A stretch of DNA of 64,000 nt, taken from NCBI GenBank assembly GCA_028280195.1, contig JANQMH010000005.1:1-64000 (forward strand), in the 5' to 3' direction. A program made the position numbers and the translations under genes. Source of the stretch: Exilibacterium sp. (GTDB lineage Bacteria > Pseudomonadota > Gammaproteobacteria > Pseudomonadales > Cellvibrionaceae). Positions 36,729 through 46,114 of this stretch are shown piece by piece (within the stretch, counting starts at the first letter, position 1; each line of letters begins with the position of its first letter). The notes under the pieces were generated by a model. It saw nothing but the letters and a program-made list of their open reading frames with translations. It was not told where the DNA came from and did no database searches.

Positions 36729-37862
36729 ATGGAAACCACCGCCATCACCGCCGCCATGGCTTTGCTGCGGCTCCCCCAGACCGCCGCCGGTGTCTACTGG
36801 CAACTGATCGACAAATTCGGTTGCGCCGCTGCCGCATTGCAGGCACCCGGCGCGCAGCTGCGGCCCTTTCTGAGTGAACAGGCACTGGCACAATTGCGCG
36901 ACTACCGGCGTCGCGGCAACGACAGCGCCCTGGGTCGCCGCCTGCAGCAGGATCTCGCCATCGTCGAGCAGCTCGGCGTCGCCATTGTCGATCTGCACTC
37001 GTCGCTCTACCCCGGGCTGCTGCGGGAAATTCACCGGCCGCCGCCGCTGCTCTATGTCAAAGGCGACCCGGCCTGCCTGTCGCTGCCGCAGATTGCTGTG
37101 GTCGGCAGTCGCAAACCCTCTCCCGGCGGTCACCACAATGCCACGCGTTTTTCCCGCGCACTGGCCGAGGCGGGTTTTGCCATTACCAGCGGCATGGCCC
37201 TCGGCATAGACGCCGCCGCTCATGCCGGGGCGCTGGCGGCGGCGGGAAAAACCCTGGCCGTGCTCGGTACCGGTATCGATATCGTTTATCCGCGCCGGCA
37301 TACGGCGCTGGCGCAGTCGATTCTCGATCGGGGTGGCGCCCTGGTCAGCGAACTGCCGCCGGCGACGCCGGCGTGCCCGAGCAATTTTCCGCAGCGCAAC
37401 CGCCTCATCAGCGGGCTCAGTATGGGGGTGCTGGTGGTGGAGGCGGCGCTGAAAAGCGGATCGCTGATTACTGCCAGACTGGGGCTGCAGCAGAATCGCG
37501 AGGTGTTCGCCATTCCGGGTTCCATTCACAGCCCCGTGAGTCGCGGCTGTCACGCGCTGATTCGCGATGGCGCCACACTGGTCGAGGCGGTGGAGGATAT
37601 GGTGGAGCCGCTGGGTGGTCTGCTGGCCTTGCAGCGGCAGCTGGCAACAGAGGCAGCGCAGCCCGAGCCCCGGCAAATTCCCGCAGAGCTGCAACAGAAC
37701 ACCGAGCAACTGCTGGCGGCCATGGGCTACGATCCGGTGAGCGTCGATGTTTTAGTCGAACGCACCGGCCTGTGTGCAGGCGATATCAATGCCGGGTTGA
37801 TAAGCCTGGAATTACAGGGCCTGATCAGCCGCACTGCCTGGGGTTATCAGCGCTCGCCGTAG
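36729..37862 (+). CDS. dprA: DNA-processing protein DprA (Smf)
   Basis: 377 residues. Rossmann-like DprA core with GSRKPS, GIDAAAHAGAL, the SELPP and FPQRNRLISGLS signature blocks; an N-terminal SAM-like part and a C-terminal winged-helix domain (from about 310). Loads RecA onto incoming single-stranded DNA during natural transformation. Start at the ATG shown. Upstream of tsaC-hemF-aroE. Confidence 0.95.
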   Translation: METTAITAAMALLRLPQTAAGVYWQLIDKFGCAAAALQAPGAQLRPFLSEQALAQLRDYRRRGNDSALGRRLQQDLAIVEQLGVAIVDLHSSLYPGLLREIHRPPPLLYVKGDPACLSLPQIAVVGSRKPSPGGHHNATRFSRALAEAGFAITSGMALGIDAAAHAGALAAAGKTLAVLGTGIDIVYPRRHTALAQSILDRGGALVSELPPATPACPSNFPQRNRLISGLSMGVLVVEAALKSGSLITARLGLQQNREVFAIPGSIHSPVSRGCHALIRDGATLVEAVEDMVEPLGGLLALQRQLATEAAQPEPRQIPAELQQNTEQLLAAMGYDPVSVDVLVERTGLCAGDINAGLISLELQGLISRTAWGYQRSP

Positions 37863-38067
37863 GGGTTTCGGCGTCTCGGGCTGCAGTCGCTGCGCCGTGA
37901 AGCAGATTGGGTATTTCTCTTGAGCACAGCCTGCGCTTGGGGTAACGTTGTTCGCCGTTGATAAAGCCGGTGAGGTAAACACCTACTATGAACAGGCTTT
38001 TTGCCGTCATCTTTTCATTGCCAGTCCCATTGCCAGTCGATCGGCGCGGCCGTGCGGGAACGGCGTG

Positions 38068-38634
38068 ATGGACTGGACACGTCACATAAAGATTCAACAG
38101 GCCGCGCAGATTGTTTGCGGCGGCGGTGTGATCGCCTACCCCACCGAGGGTGTCTGGGGTCTCGGCTGCGATCCGGCCGACCGCCGTGCGGTCTATCATC
38201 TGCTGGCGCTCAAAGGGCGCGACGTGGGTAAAGGCCTGATCCTGGTGGCAGCCGATATTCATCAGCTGCAGCCCTATCTGCGCGGACTGTCGCCCGCCCA
38301 GCGCGCAACCCTGGAAGATTCCTGGCCGGGGCCGGTCACCTGGCTGGTGCCCGACAACGGCCGGGCGCCCGCCTGGATTACCGGCGACTTCGATACCCTG
38401 GCCGTGCGCGTCACTGATCATCCGCTGGTACAGGGCCTGTGCCGCGCCTTTGGCGGGCCGCTGGTGTCGACATCCGCCAACCCCCAGGGCAAGCCGCCGG
38501 CACTCGACAGCCTTAGCGTGCGGCGCTACTTTGGCCGCCGGCTGGATTACATCACCCCGGGCCGTGTGGGCGGGCGCGGGCGGCCGTCACAAATGCGCCA
38601 TCTCGCCTCCGGGGAAATTACCCGGCCCGGATAG
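38068..38634 (+). CDS. tsaC: L-threonylcarbamoyladenylate synthase (Sua5/YciO/YrdC family)
   Basis: 188 residues from this ATG, which matches the short TsaC form; an open frame continues upstream but its first 40 residues are not family-like. Motifs IAYPTEGVWGLGCDPADRRAV, KGRDVGKGLILVA, SWPGPVTWLVP and STSANPQGKPP bind the ATP/threonine/bicarbonate substrates. First step of t6A37 tRNA modification. Confidence 0.92.
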   Translation: MDWTRHIKIQQAAQIVCGGGVIAYPTEGVWGLGCDPADRRAVYHLLALKGRDVGKGLILVAADIHQLQPYLRGLSPAQRATLEDSWPGPVTWLVPDNGRAPAWITGDFDTLAVRVTDHPLVQGLCRAFGGPLVSTSANPQGKPPALDSLSVRRYFGRRLDYITPGRVGGRGRPSQMRHLASGEITRPG

Positions 38635-38685
38635 TACAGCGGCGCTGGTGGGCGCGGCGGGCTGAGTTTAGAATACGCGGCGTGA

Positions 38686-39615
<930 letters not shown>

Positions 39616-39619
39616 CGCG

Positions 39620-40477
39620 GTGGCGGCCGACCCCGATCGCTATGCCGTGTTCGGCAATCCGGTGGTGCACTCCAAGTCGCCGCAGATACACCAGTGGTTT
39701 GCCCGGCAGACCGGGCAGGATATCAGCTACAGTAAACAACTGGTGGAGGAGGGGCAGTTCGAATCGGCGGCGGCGCGCTTTTTTCGCAGCGGCGGCAAGG
39801 GCTTGAATATCACCATGCCCTTTAAACTCAATGCCTTTACTTTCGCCGATCGGGTAACGCCGCGGGCCGAGCGCGCCGGCGCGGTCAATACCCTGGCGCG
39901 ACAGGGCGACGGCTCCATACTCGGCGACAATACCGACGGCGCAGGCATGGTTGCCGATATCACCGCCAATCTGGGCTGGCCGCTCGACGCGCGGCGGGTG
40001 CTGGTGCTCGGTGCCGGCGGCGCCGTGCGCGGTGTGTTGCAGCCGCTGCTGAGCGAGGGGCCCGGGCGCCTGCTGATTGCCAACCGCACCGTGGCCAAGG
40101 CGCTGCAGCTGGCGCGCAATTTCAGGGATCTGGGCCGCATTCAGGTATGCGGCTTTGAAGACCTGGCGGGGCAGCAGTTTGACCTGGTCATCAACGGCAC
40201 CGCCGCCAGTCTGGCGGGCGATCTGCCGCCCCTGCCCGAGGGGCTGCTCGGCGACGGGGCCTGTTGCTACGATATGATGTATGCGGCCGAGCCGACCGTT
40301 TTTCTGCGCTGGGCCAGGGAGCAGGGCGCGCAGGCCTGTGCCGACGGTCTCGGCATGCTGGTGGGCCAGGCGGCGGAGTCATTTTTTCTATGGCGCGGTG
40401 TCAGGCCCGATACGGCTGCAGTGATAAAATTGTTGCGCCAGGCATTATGCCGTGGCCAGGTCCCGCCGGTCGGTTAG
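39620..40477 (+). CDS. aroE: Shikimate dehydrogenase
   Basis: 285 residues. Start GTG, only four bases after hemF. Substrate motif NPVVHSKSPQIH, NITMPFKLNAF with the catalytic Lys, NTDGAGM, and NADP motif GAGGAVRGVL. Reduces 3-dehydroshikimate. The last 33 bases overlap the 3' end of the convergent sensor kinase gene. Confidence 0.95.
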   Translation: MAADPDRYAVFGNPVVHSKSPQIHQWFARQTGQDISYSKQLVEEGQFESAAARFFRSGGKGLNITMPFKLNAFTFADRVTPRAERAGAVNTLARQGDGSILGDNTDGAGMVADITANLGWPLDARRVLVLGAGGAVRGVLQPLLSEGPGRLLIANRTVAKALQLARNFRDLGRIQVCGFEDLAGQQFDLVINGTAASLAGDLPPLPEGLLGDGACCYDMMYAAEPTVFLRWAREQGAQACADGLGMLVGQAAESFFLWRGVRPDTAAVIKLLRQALCRGQVPPVG

Positions 40478-41947
40478 CTGTGAGGGCAGACTGAACACAA
40501 AGGCAGTGCCGCGATCGGGTTCGCTTTTGACTTCGATCGGCGCCTGGTGCAGATCCAGAATGCGTTTGACAATGGCCAGGCCGAGGCCGCTGCCGGAAAC
40601 CGCTTTTGCAGCGCCGGTGGCGCGGTAGAAGCGGTCGAAGATCTTCGGTATATCGTGAGATTTGATACCGCAGCCGGAGTCGGCAATATGCACGCTGACC
40701 TGATTTTCGGTTTGCGCCAGGCTTATCTTCACCCAGCCTCCCTTCGGCGTGTAGCGCAGCGCATTCTCAATCAGGTTTTCCAGCACCCGCTGCATCATGG
40801 CGATATCGGCGCAGACGCAGAACTCGCCGCTGGGCGGCGCAACGCTCAACTGAATGCCGCGCCGCGACGCCTGATAGCCGAAGTCCTGCACCAGGTCCTG
40901 CAGCAGCTCCAGCAGGTGAAAGCGCTCGATTTTCGGTTCCAGAAAATTGCTCTCGAGGCGCGACAGCTCAAACAGTTCGGCGATCAGTTTGCGCAGGCGT
41001 TTGCCGTGCTTGAGCGCTTTTTTCAGGTAGTTGAGCTGTTCAGTCTCGCTGAGTCTGTCGCGCCTTATCAGCACGGTTTCCAGATAACCCTGCACCGAAA
41101 CCAGCGGCGTGCGCAGATCGTGGGAAATATTGGTAATCAGTTCGCGGCGATTGCGGTCCAGCTGTTTCAGCGCGCTGTACTGCTGGTTGATGCGGTTGGC
41201 CATGGCTTTGAAGGCCAGTACCAGCGCACTGATTTCGTCGGCCTGCGCGGCCCTGCTCAGCGGCGGCTCGAAAGGCTGGGAAAAATCGCCCTGCTGGAAA
41301 GTTTCCACATAGCGGGTGAGTTTTCTGAGGCGGCGTGTAAGCAGGTAAAAAATAATCACGCCGGCAAAAAAGGCGAATGCCACCGCGGCTGCAATCGCCA
41401 TGGTGCTGATGGTGAGTACATAGCTGTCCTGCACCGAGGTTGACAGACTGTCGTAGCGTTTGCCGCCCAAGATGGTGTAGAGATAGGCCTGCAGCTGATC
41501 GCCTTCCATAATGGCGGTCGCGGAAAAGATTTTTTCCTGCCCCGGATGGCGCGGGTCCTGCCCCATTAGCGGCAGCTCGGCGCTGCCGTCGATAAAGGCC
41601 TCGATCGGTGTCAGATCGATGCGCTCGAGCTGCACTGACGCCTCCGGCAGAGCGTGGCCGAGCACCCGGCCGCCGGGGTCGAGTAAATAGATTTCGGTAC
41701 TGGGGTTTATCACCATGGCGTAGTGCGCCAGTGCTTTCAGCGCAGCGAGATTGGCGCGGCCGTTTTGCATCAGCGCCTGATCGGCGGCGATATGCGCGGC
41801 GATATCGAGGTTGAGCCGCTGGGTAAGCTCCTGGTGGTACATATCGGTGGCGTAGCGGCCGATGCTGAAGGCCGTCAGGCCGATGGCGCAGAACAGTACA
41901 AACAGCGCAGCTGACAGTTTCGCCGGCAGCGAGTTAAGCCAGTGCAT
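40445..41947 (-). CDS. Two-component sensor histidine kinase
   Basis: 500 residues. Two transmembrane helices (about 12-32 and 178-202) flank a periplasmic sensor domain, then HAMP (about 205-255), HisKA with ISHDLRTPL (His276), and ATPase with N box ENLIENALRYTPKGG, DSGCGIK and GSGLGLAIVK. The response regulator gene ends one base upstream. Signal not known. The C-terminal end overlaps aroE by 33 bases tail to tail. Confidence 0.93.
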   Translation of the reverse strand: MHWLNSLPAKLSAALFVLFCAIGLTAFSIGRYATDMYHQELTQRLNLDIAAHIAADQALMQNGRANLAALKALAHYAMVINPSTEIYLLDPGGRVLGHALPEASVQLERIDLTPIEAFIDGSAELPLMGQDPRHPGQEKIFSATAIMEGDQLQAYLYTILGGKRYDSLSTSVQDSYVLTISTMAIAAAVAFAFFAGVIIFYLLTRRLRKLTRYVETFQQGDFSQPFEPPLSRAAQADEISALVLAFKAMANRINQQYSALKQLDRNRRELITNISHDLRTPLVSVQGYLETVLIRRDRLSETEQLNYLKKALKHGKRLRKLIAELFELSRLESNFLEPKIERFHLLELLQDLVQDFGYQASRRGIQLSVAPPSGEFCVCADIAMMQRVLENLIENALRYTPKGGWVKISLAQTENQVSVHIADSGCGIKSHDIPKIFDRFYRATGAAKAVSGSGLGLAIVKRILDLHQAPIEVKSEPDRGTAFVFSLPSQLTDRRDLATA

Positions 41948-41948
41948 C

Positions 41949-42659
41949 CTACCACTCCAGTTTGTAGCCGACGCCCCACACGGTGACGATATAGCCGGGG
42001 TTTATCTTCGAGCGCAGGCGGTTGATATGTGAATTGACCGTATGCTCATAGCCCTCGTGGCCGTAGCCCCAGACCCGGTCGAGCAGTTCGGAGCGGCGGA
42101 ACACCTTGTTGGGGTGTCTGGCAAAGTGCAGTAACAGGTCGAATTCCTTGGCGGTCAGCTCGACCGGCTCCCCCGCCTGGGTAACGTTGCGGCTGTTTGT
42201 ATCGATACTCAGGTCGGCGACATGGATCATGGTGTCGCGGTTGTCGCCGCGATCGGCGCGGCGGCGGTTGTCGAACGCCGCCGCCCGCCGCATCAGCGCT
42301 TTGACCCGGGCGATCAGCTCGACCACGCTGAAAGGCTTCGACATATAGTCGTCGGCGCCGATCTCCAGGCCCAGGACCCGGTCCAGCTCAGTGGTTTTGG
42401 CGGTCAACATCAGTATCGGCAGGTACTGCTTTTCCGTGCGCAGGCGGCGGCAGATCTCCAGGCCGTCGACACCCGGCAGGCGGATGTCCAGTACCAGCAG
42501 GTCCCAGTGCTGCGCCATGGCCCGGGCCAGGCCCCGCTCGCCGTCGCTTTCCTGTACCACCTCGGAATACACATCGCCCAGATGCAGACACAGCAGCTCG
42601 GCGATATCTGCCTCATCTTCAATGATCAAAATGCGGGCCTGGGTGTGCGGCTGGTTCAT
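41949..42659 (-). CDS. OmpR-family response regulator
   Basis: 236 residues: receiver domain with acidic pair EDE (14-16), phospho-acceptor Asp58 (LVLDIRLPGVDG), Thr/Lys positions in LMLTAKT and SKPFSVVEL, then a winged-helix DNA-binding domain. Partner of the histidine kinase, whose ATG starts one base after this stop. Confidence 0.95.
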   Translation of the reverse strand: MNQPHTQARILIIEDEADIAELLCLHLGDVYSEVVQESDGERGLARAMAQHWDLLVLDIRLPGVDGLEICRRLRTEKQYLPILMLTAKTTELDRVLGLEIGADDYMSKPFSVVELIARVKALMRRAAAFDNRRRADRGDNRDTMIHVADLSIDTNSRNVTQAGEPVELTAKEFDLLLHFARHPNKVFRRSELLDRVWGYGHEGYEHTVNSHINRLRSKINPGYIVTVWGVGYKLEW

Positions 42660-42858
42660 GGGCGCTGGTCAAACCTATTATCGAATAATCTCAATGGAGT
42701 GACTGCAGGGTTAAAAGTTCGATTTGCCGCGGCTGCAGGCCGACGCCATATTATTTATCGTCGAGTCGCCGGAGTTATCACGAAAGTATCACGCGCAGAT
42801 CAAATTATGCGTGATTTGATCGCCGCGGGGTCGATACAGACCGGATTGGCATCAATGG

Positions 42859-43077
42859 TCAGGCGAGCAGGCTCTGCTCGTAGGCGGCAATGATTTCGCG
42901 GGCGCTGTCGAACAGCGGGTCCTCCACGGCGATGGACAGGGTGCCGGCCATGGGCAGCTCGCCCAGGCCCCCCTGCAGGTGCTCGCCCCGAATGACGCAG
43001 TCGATGCCCTGCTGGGCAAGCATGCCGCGGACCAGGTGGGCCTCGATATTGTTGGACGGGCTGTAGACGATTTTCAT
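42859..43077 (-). CDS. DUF2007-family small protein (putative signal-transducing)
   Basis: 72 residues from MKIVYSP. The sequence (SNNIEAHLVRGMLAQQGIDCVIRGEHLQGGLGELP) is the DUF2007 fold, a small ferredoxin-like domain. The start ATG overlaps the stop of the lipoprotein gene upstream by four bases (ATGA), so translation is coupled. Function unknown. Confidence 0.8.
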   Translation of the reverse strand: MKIVYSPSNNIEAHLVRGMLAQQGIDCVIRGEHLQGGLGELPMAGTLSIAVEDPLFDSAREIIAAYEQSLLA

Positions 43078-43283
43078 TGCGACTGTGCTTCTATGGCGCG
43101 CTTTTCCCGCAGATATTCCCGATAGGTCTGGCTGTGGCGCTGCAGGCATTCCTCGATCTGCGTTTCCGGCAGCAGCTGGCACTTGCGGCGCTGGTCGGCC
43201 TGCACGCTTTCATAAATCTGCCGGTTGCTGCAGCCCGCCAGCAGCAGGCAGAGGCTGCAGTACAGTGCGATTCTAGCCATCAT
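43074..43283 (-). CDS. Small lipoprotein
   Basis: 69 residues with a lipobox LLAGC at about 14-18. The mature part is short, charged and helical with two cysteines. Overlaps the XRE regulator gene by 11 bases upstream and the DUF2007 gene by four bases downstream. I do not recognise it further. Confidence 0.7.
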   Translation of the reverse strand: MMARIALYCSLCLLLAGCSNRQIYESVQADQRRKCQLLPETQIEECLQRHSQTYREYLREKRAIEAQSQ

Positions 43284-43500
43284 TGCAGATCCCGGATTCC
43301 TCCCGGTAAGCCAGTATATCGCCGGGCTGGCAGTTTAAGGCGGCGCAAATCTTTTCCAGTGTGGCAAAGCGCACACCCTTCACCTTAGCGGATTTTAGCA
43401 GAGACAGGTTTTGCTCGGTAATGCCGATGGCTTCGGCCAATTGTTTCGATTTCATCTTGCGCTGCGCCAGTACGATATCCAGATTGACGACGATTGGCAT
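43273..43500 (-). CDS. XRE-family helix-turn-helix regulator
   Basis: 75 residues, a Cro/C1-type HTH of the short YozG-like kind (MKSKQLAEAIGITEQNLSLLKS, then RFATLEKICAALNCQPGDIL). It heads a tightly overlapping run of three small genes. The divergent spacer contains repeated AT-rich sites that it may bind. Confidence 0.85.
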   Translation of the reverse strand: MPIVVNLDIVLAQRKMKSKQLAEAIGITEQNLSLLKSAKVKGVRFATLEKICAALNCQPGDILAYREESGICNDG

Positions 43501-43571
43501 GGTTTCCCCCAGATAAACCGGCGGTCCTCCGGGGCGGGCCGCAGCCGCTCCGCATAACAGTGCCCGGACAA

Positions 43572-43601
43572 TTGCATAGCGCTGTTAATAATGGCTATAC
43601 T
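43572..43601 (+). promoter_or_regulatory. Candidate promoter for the Rap1a-like gene
   Basis: TTGCAT (43572-43577) and TATACT (43596-43601) with an 18-base spacer, immediately before the AT-rich direct repeats. Confidence 0.45.
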
Positions 43602-43635
43602 ACAATAATTAATTATCGTAATACAATAATTAATT
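43601..43635. promoter_or_regulatory. Two TACAATAATTAATT direct repeats, candidate XRE operators
   Basis: TACAATAATTAATT occurs exactly at 43601-43614 and 43622-43635, 21 bases apart (two helical turns); the first extends into the palindrome ATAATTAATTAT. They lie between the divergent XRE and Rap1a-like genes. Confidence 0.6.
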
Positions 43636-43687
43636 CTGCTGGTAATTGATTCTGCTAAAAGGATTCTACTAGCAGTTAAGTTTGTTA

Positions 43688-43728
43688 AAGGTTGATTTAT
43701 AAGGTTGATTTATAGAAAGGTGATTTAT
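43688..43728 (+). repeat. Threefold repeat of ribosome-binding site plus spacer
   Basis: AAGGTTGATTTAT occurs at 43688-43700 and 43701-43713, and a third, one-base-shorter copy (AAGGTGATTTAT) at 43717-43728 provides the actual Shine-Dalgarno sequence and runs into the ATG at 43727. Two decoy copies thus precede the working site. Confidence 0.85.
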
Positions 43729-44092
43729 GCAGCGCCTTAAAAACTCTGCGGCCGCGGTTTTCAGCGGCATCGTGTTGGTGGCGGCCAGTCTCCAGGTACA
43801 GGCGCTTACCACCTGGGAGTTTCTGCAGCTGTGCGATGACACAGCCGGGGCCTGTGCTGAGCAGCCGGTAGTACAGCTTTACCTGGGTGGCGCCATGGAC
43901 GCCCTGGCTGTGGTCAATGAGACAGCGTTGCAGAAACGGCCGCTTTACTGCCTGCCGGAGCGACAGCTGTTCGATATGCACAGGATATTCGCCCATATTG
44001 CCGAAAACCAACAGCGCTTCCGCCAGCGCAATGTGATGCATGCGATGCTGGATTACTTGCGCCTCCACGGCGGCTGTGGCGGCGCCGGCTGA
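43727..44092 (+). CDS. Secreted Rap1a/Tai-like small protein
   Basis: 121 residues. Signal peptide about 1-26, then a compact domain with YLGGAMDAL, YCLPE and a C-terminal LDYLRLHGGC; five cysteines after the signal. This resembles the Rap1a/Tai family (small periplasmic immunity or chaperone-like proteins), although many members are not tied to secretion systems and no effector gene is near. Divergent from the XRE/lipoprotein/DUF2007 run. Confidence 0.6.
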   Translation: MQRLKNSAAAVFSGIVLVAASLQVQALTTWEFLQLCDDTAGACAEQPVVQLYLGGAMDALAVVNETALQKRPLYCLPERQLFDMHRIFAHIAENQQRFRQRNVMHAMLDYLRLHGGCGGAG

Positions 44093-44099
44093 GGCGGCC

Positions 44100-44648
44100 T
44101 CAGCCGGCCGCCGCCAGATATTCGTCCTTCAGCCTGACATAGTTGGCGGCCGAGTAGGTGAAAAACTCGCGCTCTTTGTCCTTTAGCGGCCGCGCCTGCT
44201 TACACGGGCTGCCGACGTAGAGATAGCCGCTCTGCAGCCGCTTGCCGGGCGGCACCAGGGTGCCGGCGCCAATTACCACCTCATCCTCGACTGTGGCGCC
44301 GTCCATGATGATGGAACCCACCCCCACCAGTATCCGGTTGCCGACACTGCAGCCGTGCAGTGTTACCGCGTGGCCGACCGTGACATCGTCGCCGATAGAC
44401 AGCGGCCAGCCGTCGGGATTGAAAGGGCCGGCGTGGGTGATATGCAATACCGAGTTGTCCTGAATGCTGGTGCGACAGCCGATGCGAATGCGGTGCATAT
44501 CGCCCCTGACCACGGCGCAGGGCCAGATGGAGGAATCGGCGCCGATCTCGACATCGCCGATGACCACGGCGCTGGCATCGACGAAAACGCGCTCGCCGAG
44601 TCTGGGGAGGTGGGATTTATGCGGGCGAATCCGGCCTTCTGTGCTCAT
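44100..44648 (-). CDS. Gamma-carbonic anhydrase-like hexapeptide-repeat protein
   Basis: 182 residues from MSTEGRIRPH. Left-handed beta-helix made of hexapeptide repeats from about 15 to 145, with the metal-ligand histidines in HITHAG and GHAVTLHGC, then a C-terminal helix. YrdA/CaiE/PaaY family; some are zinc carbonic anhydrases, many have unknown function. Usual length. Upstream frame to 44711 is not needed. Confidence 0.9.
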   Translation of the reverse strand: MSTEGRIRPHKSHLPRLGERVFVDASAVVIGDVEIGADSSIWPCAVVRGDMHRIRIGCRTSIQDNSVLHITHAGPFNPDGWPLSIGDDVTVGHAVTLHGCSVGNRILVGVGSIIMDGATVEDEVVIGAGTLVPPGKRLQSGYLYVGSPCKQARPLKDKEREFFTYSAANYVRLKDEYLAAAG

Positions 44649-44874
44649 AAGTCTACTCGATCGGTCTGGCGTGCGGCGCAGGTTAACACACCGTGCGACA
44701 GGCACCGGCAACTCCTATACTGGCTAAAACTGCCGCTTGGCGGCGCCTGAATGAACTTTTATACAAACAGCGCCCATATATTGTTAACTCGGTATCGGAA
44801 AGCCGGCCTATTATATATGGTTTGCGCTGAAAACTTATCGAAAGGTCAGTCACTTGATGCGTGGTGGTTATTAC

Positions 44875-44889
44875 TGGCGCAGGCATGGC
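44875..44889 (+). promoter_or_regulatory. Possible sigma-54 promoter before the sigma-54 activator
   Basis: TGGCGC-N5-TGGC keeps the invariant GG and GC with ten bases between them, but differs from the consensus TGGCAC-N5-TTGC at one base in each element. A start about 12 bases downstream would lie some 33 bases before the coding start at 44934. Weak by itself. Confidence 0.3.
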
Positions 44890-44933
44890 GGGCTTTTCCC
44901 AGCGCTCTCTGATAGCGAGGTAAAGGGATATTA

Positions 44934-46037
44934 ATGACGACTATCTCCGTAGTGGACGGCGAGCCGGCGATGCGCGATAGCGCACAGCCACAGCAACTGT
45001 TGAAAGTGGTCGACGGTGACAATGCGCAAGCCGCAGGCCCGGCAACCGGCGCAGCCGGCATTGAAAAGCGCATCATCGGCGATGCCCTGCTTACCCGGCA
45101 GCTGCGCGAGGCCGTTGCCGGTGTGTCCGCGTTTGACGCCCATACCATCGTCATCGGCGATACCGGCGTCGGCAAAGAGCTGGTTGCCCGCTGCCTGCAC
45201 CGCTACAGTTGCCGTGCCGAGGCCCCCTTCGTCGCCATCAACTGCGGCGCGGTACCGGAGCACCTGCTGGAAAGCGAGCTGTTCGGCCATGAAAAGGGCG
45301 CATTTACCGGCGCACAGAAGCGCCGTACCGGTAAACTCGAGCATGCCAGCGACGGCGTGTTGCTGTTCGATGAGATCGAATCCATGCCGCCGGCCTTCCA
45401 GGTAAAGCTGCTGCGGGTGCTGCAGGAAAACACCATCGAGAGGCTCGGCTCCAATGCCAGTATCCCTATTAACCCGCGGGTCATCTGCGCGACCAAGGTG
45501 GATCTGAAGGCGCTGGTGGAAGCGGGGAAGTTCCGCGCCGATCTCTACTACCGCCTCAATATCGCCGAAATCGCCGTGCCCGCGCTGAGCCGCAGAATTG
45601 CCGATGTACCGCTATTGTTCGAGTATTTCCTCGAGCAGGCCGAGGCCACCTACGGTGTGGCGGTGAGGCGGCCGTCGGCCGCGGAAACCGATGCACTGCG
45701 CCGTTACAGCTGGCCCGGCAATATCCGTGAACTGAAGAATACCGCCCACCGCTTCGCCATAGAGTCGACCATCAACGGCGGTGGTATAGACAGCGAGTTT
45801 CTGCGCCCGGGTGCCTACCAGGCCGGATCGGCGCAAGGCCGGCAGCCGCGGGAAAAGGCCTCACTTGCGCAAAGCGTTCGCCTCTATGAAAAGCAGCTGA
45901 TTCGCGAGGCGCTGCAGCGGCATGCCGGCTGTATCCAGAAAGTTCTCCGCGACCTGGATATCAACCGCCGCACGCTGAATGTCAAAATGCAGCAGTACGG
46001 CCTCAAGCGGGGGGATTTTCTGCGCAAGGACAATTGA
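44934..46037 (+). CDS. Receiver-less sigma-54-dependent transcriptional activator
   Basis: 367 residues. AAA+ domain about 45-290: Walker A GDTGVGKE (75-82), the sigma-54 contact loop GAFTGA (122-127), Walker B LLFDE, arginine finger region FRADLYYRLN; then a Fis-type HTH near the C-terminus (IQKVLRDLDINRRTLNVKMQQYGL). Homologues such as DctD have about 120 N-terminal receiver residues; here only a short start remains (ISVVDGEPAMRDSAQ), which looks like the beginning of a degraded receiver. It is convergent with a TonB receptor gene. Target operon unknown. Confidence 0.9.
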   Translation: MTTISVVDGEPAMRDSAQPQQLLKVVDGDNAQAAGPATGAAGIEKRIIGDALLTRQLREAVAGVSAFDAHTIVIGDTGVGKELVARCLHRYSCRAEAPFVAINCGAVPEHLLESELFGHEKGAFTGAQKRRTGKLEHASDGVLLFDEIESMPPAFQVKLLRVLQENTIERLGSNASIPINPRVICATKVDLKALVEAGKFRADLYYRLNIAEIAVPALSRRIADVPLLFEYFLEQAEATYGVAVRRPSAAETDALRRYSWPGNIRELKNTAHRFAIESTINGGGIDSEFLRPGAYQAGSAQGRQPREKASLAQSVRLYEKQLIREALQRHAGCIQKVLRDLDINRRTLNVKMQQYGLKRGDFLRKDN

Positions 46038-46060
46038 ACGGTTGCGGCCGCGACTCGCGC

Positions 46061-46085
46061 CCCGCTACCCGGTGCCGGTAGCGGG
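46061..46085. terminator. Hairpin between convergent sigma-54 activator and TonB receptor
   Basis: CCCGCTACC (46061-46069) pairs with GGTAGCGGG (46077-46085), loop of seven bases, in a gap of 77 bases between two convergent stops. No T-tract; probably a bidirectional, weak or factor-assisted terminator. Confidence 0.5.
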
Positions 46086-46114
46086 ACGGCCGTGGATGTC
46101 AACCCGGTCGGGCG

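Noticed and set aside
43601-43635. CRISPR array
   Set aside because: Only two copies of a 14-base AT-rich repeat; no spacers of regular length and no cas genes.
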